In this document: piece by piece, positions 57,748 to 64,000 of the stretch | Position numbering within the stretch: the first letter of the stretch is position 1 | How the letters are laid out: the number at the start of each line of letters is the position of its first letter | DNA from: Ga0077555 sp041397775 | Lineage (GTDB): Bacteria; Pseudomonadota; Alphaproteobacteria; Rhizobiales; Hyphomicrobiaceae | Length of the DNA stretch: 64,000 nt | Reading direction: 5' to 3' | Assembly (NCBI GenBank): GCA_041397775.1 | Contig: JAWKWB010000004.1 | Coordinates: forward strand, 549,200 to 613,199 | Notes under the pieces: model-generated | Database searches by the model: none | What the model was told of the DNA's origin: nothing | Seen by the model: only the letters and a program-made list of their open reading frames with translations | Position numbers and translations under genes: made by a program

Positions 57748-58572
57748 TCAGTCGTCCGCGTTGTCGGAAAAACGAGAATCGCGCCACGCGAGCGCGGCCT
57801 TCAGGCCCTGTTCCTTGCGGATGCGTGCGAACTCCGCCTTCTCCGCGCTGGGCGTGGCGTTCAGGATCACGTCGATGTCGAGCGAGGCCTTGAGCGCGTC
57901 GCGCAGCCCCATGATCTCGTAGGTGCGGTTCATCGCGCGTTTCGTGAAGAAGACGGACGGTCCCGCCGCCGCCGCGATGTCGAGCGCCATGCGCCGGCCG
58001 AACGGGATCAGTTCGTCGCCGGGCACAACGTGATTGACGATGCCGATGGCATGGGCGCGGGCGGCATCCATCTTGTCGTTGCCGGTCAACAGCATCTCCT
58101 TGGCGTGCTTGGGCAGCACCGCCCACGGCAGCAGCATGGCGACGATGCCGGTCCCGAAGCGCACCTCCGGCTCGCCGAAGCGCGTACCCTCGGCGGCGAT
58201 GGTGATATCGCAGGCGAGCGCCACCTCGAAGGCACCGGCCATGCAGAACCCATGCACGAGTGCGATCGTGGGCTTGGGGCAATCCCAGAACGCCATGATG
58301 AAATCGAACTGCCGCTCCATCTGGCGGCGCACGTGCTCCACCGTCGACATGTCGCGTTCGGCCGACGCCTTCATGTCGAAGCCCGCAGAGAAGGCGCGTC
58401 CCTCGCCGCGCACGAGGATGGCGCGCACGCTCTCGTCGCCGGCCAGCCGGGCGAGTGCTGCCCGGCATTCGTCCATGGCCTCGTTGTGGAAGGCGTTGAG
58501 GACGTTGGGCCGATTGAAGACGAGCGTGGCGAGGGGCCCTTCGATCTCGACCTTGATGTGGGCGAACGTCAT
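57748..58572 (-). CDS. Enoyl-CoA hydratase/isomerase family protein
   Basis: This 274-aa crotonase-fold protein has the oxyanion-hole motifs GRAFSAGFDMKAS and VHGFCMAGAFEVALACDITIAAEGTRFGEPEVRFG. It probably acts in acyl-CoA degradation in the cytosol. The ATG at 58572 matches the family start (MTFAHIKVEIEGPLATLVFNRP). It is divergent from the CoA transferase gene at 58809, with a 236-nt gap that should contain two promoters. Confidence 0.93.
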   Translation of the reverse strand: MTFAHIKVEIEGPLATLVFNRPNVLNAFHNEAMDECRAALARLAGDESVRAILVRGEGRAFSAGFDMKASAERDMSTVEHVRRQMERQFDFIMAFWDCPKPTIALVHGFCMAGAFEVALACDITIAAEGTRFGEPEVRFGTGIVAMLLPWAVLPKHAKEMLLTGNDKMDAARAHAIGIVNHVVPGDELIPFGRRMALDIAAAAGPSVFFTKRAMNRTYEIMGLRDALKASLDIDVILNATPSAEKAEFARIRKEQGLKAALAWRDSRFSDNADD

Positions 58573-58808
58573 GGTGTGGCCTCGCTGGCGTTTGCGTGGA
58601 TGGGCTGCCACAGCAGGCGACGCCCGGGCGGGCGCGTCAAGGCCGATGCATGTGACCCTCCGACGGGACGCCGGCACGTTGCGCCCAGCCCGGTGTCCCC
58701 AGCCCGGTTGGCAGCGGCGCGCGGGGGCGATACCGTTCGACACCCGAACAAGAGAACACATCACGGCCAGCCGTTCGTTGCGGCAGCCACCCCAGGGAGA
58801 TGCCCAGC

Positions 58809-60044
58809 ATGACCACCAACGCTACCGAGCTGTCCTGCCTCGCCGGCATTCGCGTGCTCGACCTGTCGCAATTCGAGGCCGGTCCGTCCTGCACGGAAGC
58901 GCTGGCCTGGATGGGCGCGGAGGTCGTCAAGGTCGAGAACCCCAAGCTCGGCGATCCCGGTCGTGCGGCGGTCTATGGGAGCCCCGACAAGGACTCGCAC
59001 TACTTCCTGATGTTCAATGCCAATAAGAAATCGGTGACGATCGACTTGAAGTCGGAGGAGGGCAAGAAGCTGCTGATGGAGCTTGCCGCCAAGGCCGACG
59101 TGATGGTGGAGAACTTCGCGCCGGGCGCCATCGAGCGGCTGGGCTTCGGCTACGACGTGATCTCCAGGATCAATCCGCGCATCGTCTACGCGCAGGTGAA
59201 GGGCTTCGGCGAAGGCAGCCCCTACGAGAAGAACCTCGCCTTCGACATGATCGCGCAGGCCGTCGGCGGCACGATGAGCATCACGGGCGACCCCAACGGT
59301 CCCCCCGCCAAGCCGGGGCCGACACTGGGCGACACGGGCACGGGCATGTTGCTGGCCGCATCGATCATCGGCGCGTTGTTCGAGCGCGAGCGCACGGGCA
59401 AGGGACGCCGCCTCCAGGTCGCCATGCAGGATGCGATGCTGCACTACATCCGCATCGCCTTCTCCACGCAGGCGCGCACGGGCAAGGCCGCGGGTCGTGC
59501 TGGTGCCAAGACACTGTCGGGGGCCAATCCGCCGGTCGGCATTTTCCCGTGCAAGGGTGGCGGCCCCAACGACTACGTCTACATCTACACCAGCCGGGCC
59601 AATCCCGAGCACTGGAAGCGGCTGATGCAAGTCGTCGGCAGGCCCGAGCTCGCCGACGATCCGAACTATGCGAGCGTGGAGGCGCGGGCGCAGCGCGAGG
59701 CCGAGATCGACGGCATCATCTCCGCCTGGACCTTGCAGCACGACAAGCACGAGGCGGGCCGTCTCGTCGGCGCGGCCGGCATCCCGGCGGGTGCGGTTCT
59801 CGACACCATGGAGCTGATGAACGACGCCACGTTCGAGGAACGCGGCATCATGCAGGTGATGGATCACCCCAAGGTCGGGGCCTTCAAGATGCCGTCGTGG
59901 CCGGTCCGCTTCGACGGCCAGCCGCCGAAAGTGAAGCCGTCGCCCTTGTTGGGGGAGAGCACGGGCGACGTGCTGCAATCGTGGCTCGGCAAGAGCGCAG
60001 CCGAGGTGGCTACGCTGAAGGAAAAGAAGATCGCGGGGGCGTGA
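58809..60044 (+). CDS. CaiB/BaiF family CoA transferase
   Basis: This 411-aa class III CoA transferase is closer to formyl-CoA transferase than the one at 52106: GIRVLDLSQFEAGPSCTEALAWMGAEVVKVENP, VMVENFAPGAIERLGFGYD, YAQVKGFGEGSPYEK, and PTLGDTGTGMLLAASIIGAL with the catalytic Asp. I chose the ATG at 58809, spaced well from GGGAG; an ATG at 58800 is in frame. The substrate is unknown. Together with neighbouring acyl-CoA genes it suggests an organic-acid catabolic region. Confidence 0.93.
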   Translation: MTTNATELSCLAGIRVLDLSQFEAGPSCTEALAWMGAEVVKVENPKLGDPGRAAVYGSPDKDSHYFLMFNANKKSVTIDLKSEEGKKLLMELAAKADVMVENFAPGAIERLGFGYDVISRINPRIVYAQVKGFGEGSPYEKNLAFDMIAQAVGGTMSITGDPNGPPAKPGPTLGDTGTGMLLAASIIGALFERERTGKGRRLQVAMQDAMLHYIRIAFSTQARTGKAAGRAGAKTLSGANPPVGIFPCKGGGPNDYVYIYTSRANPEHWKRLMQVVGRPELADDPNYASVEARAQREAEIDGIISAWTLQHDKHEAGRLVGAAGIPAGAVLDTMELMNDATFEERGIMQVMDHPKVGAFKMPSWPVRFDGQPPKVKPSPLLGESTGDVLQSWLGKSAAEVATLKEKKIAGA

Positions 60045-60125
60045 GTGCCGGCGGCCGGCGTTCGCGATGACGCGGCGGGAGGGGCCCGCTTCGTCATCGC
60101 CGCCGGCGCCAGCGCCGGAGTGCGA

Positions 60126-61298
60126 TCAGGCGAGAATGAGCCCGCTGTCGACGAGGAACGACGTCGCCGCGGACGGATCGAAGGTGGTGTAGCCGAGATC
60201 GGCAAACGCGGCGATGGTCGTATCGGAGATCAGCGTCTGTTCGTTCTGGCCGATGTAGCCGGTCATGAGGTCGTTGGGCATCGGCGTGCCATCGGGGGCG
60301 AAGGTGGCTTCGTCCCAATGTGAACCAGCCGTGCCGCTGCCACCACCGTCCTCGATTGGCACGAGTGTGCCACCATAGGACGCCACGGCATTGGCGCCGG
60401 TGAAGTTTCCGGCGCCGTCGACCAGACCCAGGCCGTCGAAGACGACACCGGCAAAGCCGAGCGCGTGCGCCATCTCGTGCAGCACGATTGCGTCCCAGCT
60501 CGACGACCATCCGTTCGTGGCCGCGTTCTTCAGGTCGCTGGAGTCCAGCTTGATCGACGCGGTGACCGGCAGCCACTCGTCGATGGAGCCGGGATCGCGG
60601 ACGGCGGTGATCTGTGTCTGGGCGAGCGTGTTTCCGAACAGAGGATTGCCCGATCCGTCGATGCGCCCCGTGCTGAAGTCGATGACGATGTCGTCGACGA
60701 AGTTGCCGGACAGATCGGTATCGTCGCGCACGTCGCCAACGATGATGTTGCTCAGCGTGTCGGCAGCCCAGGTCACGATGGCCTGCTGTTGGGCGGTCCA
60801 GGTGCCGCTGAAATTGATCAGGATGTTGAATTCATTGGCGTCATCGACTGCCGCGTCGCCGCTGATGTAGGTCGTGAGCAAGCCGGTGTCGCCGCCGCCG
60901 CCGCCCGAACCACCCCCGCCCGAGCCGCCGCCTCCGGGCTTTGCGCCGCCCTTGGCGTCCATCCCGCCGCCCAGCAGGAGGTCGAGGTCCGATCCGAACT
61001 GCCAGGGGGCGGCATGGGGGCCTGGATCTTCGGTGCCGGGTGTCGGTGGGGGCGCGCCGTCCTGCGTGGCCAGGACGTCGATCAGGGCAATGGACGGGGG
61101 CGTCCCGGTGTGCGCCGGCGGAACGAAAGGAACGCCGTGGTGGCCGTTCGCATGGGATGCCGCGTCGCCGGGCTCGTCATCGCTGTGCGCCCAGTCGCGA
61201 ATGGCGTGTCCGGCACGTGCGCCGGGTCCGAACGCGATCGTTTCGTCATCCGCCCAAGGCAATGCCGGGTGGAATTCGGGTGCTGTCGTTCTCGCCAT
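60126..61298 (-). CDS. Putative zinc metalloprotease with glycine linker (390 aa)
   Basis: The zinc motif HEMAHALGF (about 271-279) has the HExxHxxGF form of metzincin-like proteases (matrixin/leishmanolysin-like). It is followed by YGGTLVPIEDGGGSGTAGSH, a possible third-ligand region, and a DLMTGYIG segment resembling the family Met-turn. An N-terminal region of about 118 residues is separated by GGGGSGGGGSGGGGG (about 120-136). There is no Sec signal peptide; the Asp/Gly-rich composition resembles type I-secreted proteins. AGGGAGAAA precedes the ATG at 61298. Function as an extracellular protease is inference. Confidence 0.75.
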   Translation of the reverse strand: MARTTAPEFHPALPWADDETIAFGPGARAGHAIRDWAHSDDEPGDAASHANGHHGVPFVPPAHTGTPPSIALIDVLATQDGAPPPTPGTEDPGPHAAPWQFGSDLDLLLGGGMDAKGGAKPGGGGSGGGGSGGGGGDTGLLTTYISGDAAVDDANEFNILINFSGTWTAQQQAIVTWAADTLSNIIVGDVRDDTDLSGNFVDDIVIDFSTGRIDGSGNPLFGNTLAQTQITAVRDPGSIDEWLPVTASIKLDSSDLKNAATNGWSSSWDAIVLHEMAHALGFAGVVFDGLGLVDGAGNFTGANAVASYGGTLVPIEDGGGSGTAGSHWDEATFAPDGTPMPNDLMTGYIGQNEQTLISDTTIAAFADLGYTTFDPSAATSFLVDSGLILA

Positions 61299-61437
61299 CG
61301 GTTTCTCCCTGCCTGCGCTGTGGGATCGGGCGAGCAAGAATCGAACCGATAGTTGGAGCGTTATCCTCCCGACAGTCTTTCGTGACCGTCGATAATGGCG
61401 GCGCGGGCTTGCAACCTATGCCGCCCGCGCCGCCGGT

Positions 61438-62706
61438 TCATGCCGCAGCCACGGCAGCGCGTGGCGCCAGTGCCGCGCGCAGGGCGATGTATCCGGCGAT
61501 GCCCGACAACAAGGAGCCTGCCAGCACGCCGATGCGGACGGCGGCGGCCTGGTCGCTTCCGGGGAACGCGAGGCCGCCGATGAAGAGGCTCATCGTGAAG
61601 CCGATGCCCGCCAGCAGGGCGACGCCATGCATTTGCCGCCAATTGGCGCCCGTGGGGAGGTCGGCGAGGCCGGCGCGCTTTGCGGCCCAAACGAAGCTCA
61701 GGATGCCGATCTGCTTGCCAAGGAACAGTCCGAGCGCGATCCCGAGCGGGATGGGCGCGGTCAAGGCCTCGAGCGACAGATTGCCGAGCGGCACGCCGGC
61801 GTTGGCAAAGGCGAAGGCCGGCAGGATGCCGAACTGGACCCAGGGGGCCAGGGCGTGCTCGGTATCCTTGAGGGGAGAGACCGCTTCGCCTGCGCGTTCG
61901 CCATAGATCGGGACGAACAGGGCGACGACGACGCCCGCCAGCGTCGCGTGGACGCCCGATTTCAGCACTGCCACCCAAACCACGAGGCCGACGAGGACGT
62001 AAGGCGCAAGCCGTGCCACGCCGCGTCCGTTCAGGATGGCGAGGCCGGCGATGCCGATGGCGGCGACCGCAGCGGCGGCGAGGGAGATCGTCTCCGTATA
62101 GAAGATGGCGATGATCACGATGGCGCCGAGATCGTCGATGATGGCAAGGCCCAGCAGGAAGACCTTGAGCGCCGTCGGCACCCTGGTGCCGAGCAGCGCG
62201 AGAATGCCGATGGCAAAGGCGATGTCGGTTGCGGCGGGGATCGCCCAACCACGCATGGCCGCGGGATCGTCGCCGTTGATGGCGGCATAGACGATGGCTG
62301 GCGCGATCATGCCGCCGACGGCCGCGATGAAGGGCAGCGCCGCGCGCTTGGCCGTGGACAACTCGCCTTCGACCATCTCGCGCTTGATCTCGAGACCGAC
62401 GAGGAAGAAGAACACGGCCATCAAGCCGTCGTTGATCCACAGGAGCAGCGGCTTTTCGAGGCCGAGTTCACCGAGCCGGATCGAGAAAGTGGTCCGCAGG
62501 AGTTGATCGTAGAGCGCGGCGAGCGGCGAATTGCTGACGACGAGCGCCAGCACGGCCAACGTCGCGAGGATGACGCCGCCGGCGGCCTCGTTCTTGAAGA
62601 TGAAATCCCAGCCGCGCAGTCGCGCCCACCTGCTTGTCGCTTGCCCTGTCACTGATCCCAGTCCTCCTTTGCTTCCGGGGTAGCTCTTGTGCGTGCCCTG
62701 CTTCAC
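61438..62706 (-). CDS. nhaA: Na+/H+ antiporter NhaA
   Basis: NhaA exchanges Na+ for H+ in pH and salt homeostasis at the inner membrane. The 422-aa protein has about 12 helices. Conserved elements are FFFLVGLEIKREMVEGEL, the double Asp LGLAIIDDLGAIVIIAIFYT of the ion site, PAATDIAFAIGIL, and IGFTMSLFIGGLAF near the end. A longer N-terminal tail precedes the first helix. It lies 36 nt downstream of the LysR-type gene in the same direction, so they are probably cotranscribed. Confidence 0.96.
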   Translation of the reverse strand: MKQGTHKSYPGSKGGLGSVTGQATSRWARLRGWDFIFKNEAAGGVILATLAVLALVVSNSPLAALYDQLLRTTFSIRLGELGLEKPLLLWINDGLMAVFFFLVGLEIKREMVEGELSTAKRAALPFIAAVGGMIAPAIVYAAINGDDPAAMRGWAIPAATDIAFAIGILALLGTRVPTALKVFLLGLAIIDDLGAIVIIAIFYTETISLAAAAVAAIGIAGLAILNGRGVARLAPYVLVGLVVWVAVLKSGVHATLAGVVVALFVPIYGERAGEAVSPLKDTEHALAPWVQFGILPAFAFANAGVPLGNLSLEALTAPIPLGIALGLFLGKQIGILSFVWAAKRAGLADLPTGANWRQMHGVALLAGIGFTMSLFIGGLAFPGSDQAAAVRIGVLAGSLLSGIAGYIALRAALAPRAAVAAA

Positions 62707-62742
62707 GACGCCAACTCAACTGCGCCTGGGCGGGGATGTCCG

Positions 62743-63675
62743 TCAGATGCCGGCGTCCAGGCCGGCGAAGCTCTCGCGAACGGCCTTGCCGAAGAATTCC
62801 GCCAAGCGCTCGTAGTCGGTCTGGCGGGCCGAGGTCTTGCGCCAGGCGATGCCGACGGTGCGGTAGATGGCGCGGCCTTCGATGCGGAGGATCTTCAAGC
62901 TGGGGTCGTTCTCGATTTCCCGCTTTGCGTAGAGGCCGGGCAGGAAGGTGATGCCGAGCCCCATGACGACCATCTCGCGCAGCGTGTCGAGGCTCGTCCC
63001 CTCGAAGTCGTAGCGCATCTTCGCGCCGAACTCCGTGCACAGGGAGAGCACCGCCTCGTGCAACTGATGACCGGGCCCGAGCGCCAGCATGTCCTCACCG
63101 GCGAGGTCTTCCTTGCGGATGCTGCCGCGCGTGGCCAGCGGATGGTCGCTGGCCACGGCCAGAACCAGGGGTTCGCGGAACAGGGCCGCCGTGCTCAGCT
63201 CCGCATTGGGCAGCGGCAGCAGCGAGATCACGACATCGAGGCGACCGTCCTCGAGCAGGCGCGGGAGGTCTTCCGCGAAGCCCTCGCGGACGTAGAGCTT
63301 CAAGCTGGGGTAGGCCTTGTGCAGCGCCGGCAGGACGTGGGGCAGCAGATACGGGCCGATGGTGGGCGGCAGGCCGAGACGGAGCAGGCCCGACAGCTCG
63401 CGGCCGCCCGACGTGGCGAGCATCTTGATTTCGCCAGCATCGCGCAGCATCCGGCGTGCGACGTCGACGATCTGGTGACCGAGCGGCGTCATGACGACGC
63501 GCGAGCGGCTGCGCTCGACGAGCTGGCAGCCTAGTCGGTCTTCGAGGGTCTTCAGTTGCTCGCTGAGCGTGGGCTGGGTGGTGTTGCAGCGCTCGGCTGC
63601 CCGCTTGAAATGGAGCGTGTCGGCGATGGCAACGAGATATTCCAGTTGTCTCAGGCTTGGCACTTGGTCCCCCAC
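62743..63675 (-). CDS. LysR-type regulator, OxyR-like, lacking the peroxidatic cysteine
   Basis: This 310-aa regulator has the N-terminal LysR helix-turn-helix (LRQLEYLVAIADTLHFKRAAERCNTTQPTLSEQLKTLEDRLG) and an OxyR-like effector domain (GPYLLPHVLPALHKAYPSLKLYVREG). Where E. coli OxyR has Cys199 in GHC, this protein has GHQ (Gln204); the resolving Cys208 equivalent is kept as Cys213. It can therefore not form the classical disulfide. It lies upstream of nhaA, like nhaR near nhaA in enterobacteria, but its sequence is OxyR-type, not NhaR-type. Confidence 0.9.
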   Translation of the reverse strand: MGDQVPSLRQLEYLVAIADTLHFKRAAERCNTTQPTLSEQLKTLEDRLGCQLVERSRSRVVMTPLGHQIVDVARRMLRDAGEIKMLATSGGRELSGLLRLGLPPTIGPYLLPHVLPALHKAYPSLKLYVREGFAEDLPRLLEDGRLDVVISLLPLPNAELSTAALFREPLVLAVASDHPLATRGSIRKEDLAGEDMLALGPGHQLHEAVLSLCTEFGAKMRYDFEGTSLDTLREMVVMGLGITFLPGLYAKREIENDPSLKILRIEGRAIYRTVGIAWRKTSARQTDYERLAEFFGKAVRESFAGLDAGI

Positions 63676-63745
63676 GGCGATCGGACGCGAGCCATTGCGC
63701 CCGCCGGTCTCATCGATATAGGAAATTTACGCGATCATGCGATGT

Positions 63746-63764
63746 TGATCGGAAAAACCGATCA
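63746..63764. promoter_or_regulatory. 7-bp inverted repeat upstream of the LysR-type gene
   Basis: TGATCGG and CCGATCA flank AAAAA, 71 nt upstream of the start codon. It has T-rich and A-rich surroundings and could be an autoregulatory operator. No LysR T-N11-A test was done beyond eye. Confidence 0.35.
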
Positions 63765-63826
63765 AATCGGCGGCCCGTGGCGATCAGCAGGGCAAGGTCG
63801 CGTGTGCTTGCGGTGCGGTGGCTGAC

Positions 63827-64000
63827 GGCGCCGGGAAAGACCCCGGCTCGGCGCGGCCGGGCTTCCGCCCATCCGCTTGGCCGGGGAACCGGAGGGAGGG
63901 TGGAGCCTGTCACTCATCCACACCGTTTCCCCGGAAGGCGCGCGGAGCGCGGCTATCCGGCCTTTCGCGGTGAGGGCCACGACGGGCGTAGCGGCGTGTG
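63827..64000 (-). repeat. Mosaic palindromic repeat block, inverted and cut by window end
   Basis: Read on the minus strand the modules come in the order C, A, B, as in 46314-46569. The C-A junction here is CGAAAGGCCGGATAGCC: the CCCC of the IS110 target is shortened to CC and GGACA is changed to GGATA, so it is a variant, probably poorer, target. No gene is present. Confidence 0.85.

Noticed and set aside
62743..63675. Calling the regulator nhaR because it lies next to nhaA
   Set aside because: Its effector domain and DNA-binding region are OxyR-like rather than NhaR-like, so the name would rest on position only.

Overview
The window is high-GC chromosomal DNA (I estimate mid-60s percent, not computed) from an alphaproteobacterium, most likely of the Hyphomicrobiales (Rhizobiales). 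The evidence is the gene content and order: an ATP12 F1-ATPase chaperone, SURF1 next to a DUF983 protein, a SUV3-like helicase next to an S4-domain protein, the order deacetylase-like/xseB/dxs/tlyA/RNA methyltransferase, and the M16 protease next to thrC. I do not assign a genus.

Layout. 1-5.4 kb: tilS (cut by the window edge), ftsH, a small unknown gene, folP and a lone ybgC-type thioesterase. 5.8-16.7 kb: a secreted unknown protein, argG, smpB, a GNAT, a deacetylase-like hydrolase, xseB, dxs, tlyA, an m5U RNA methyltransferase, a CinA-type protein and sfsA. 16.7-18.2 kb: a rearranged locus with a 5' half of tRNA-Gly, a foreign insert and then the intact tRNA-Gly(TCC). 18.3-27.0 kb (minus strand): DUF983, SURF1, thrC, M16 protease, GNAT and a large EAL membrane protein. 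27-38.5 kb: nitroreductase, tesB, a UbiH-type hydroxylase, ubiG, TauE/SafE permease, Sua5, acyl-CoA dehydrogenase, phosphoglycolate phosphatase and ATP12. 38.6-40.1 kb: an acyl-CoA carboxylase beta subunit with two frameshifts. 40.1-46.7 kb: an accessory segment with a PIN-toxin remnant, a three-barrel outer-membrane protein, a secreted unknown protein, mosaic palindromic repeats and a decayed IS110 element. 46.7-47.1 kb: RNase P RNA. 47.2-63.7 kb: S4 protein, SUV3-like helicase, DUF3108 protein, a block of CoA and TCA metabolism (two CoA transferases, a lyase, an acyl-CoA synthetase, fumC, an enoyl-CoA hydratase), a secreted metalloprotease candidate, nhaA and an OxyR-like regulator.

The strongest unusual signal is the IS110 relic at 45110-46313. 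Its boundaries can be read because it interrupts a repeat that is present uninterrupted 200 bp away. Its left non-coding end folds into a stem whose internal loop carries one segment matching the left target and another complementary to the right target. A second loop matches the element's own ends. This is the layout of an IS110 bridge RNA. Other notable signals are a ~169-bp intergenic element made of two tandem hairpins (five copies, with compensating changes between copies), a 39-bp palindromic repeat inserted in frame in an acyl-CoA dehydrogenase, and the split duplication at tRNA-Gly. Two genes (pccB-like and tauE-like) carry paired, mutually compensating frameshifts, so sequence error must be considered.

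All calls come from reading the sequence. No database search or folding program was run.
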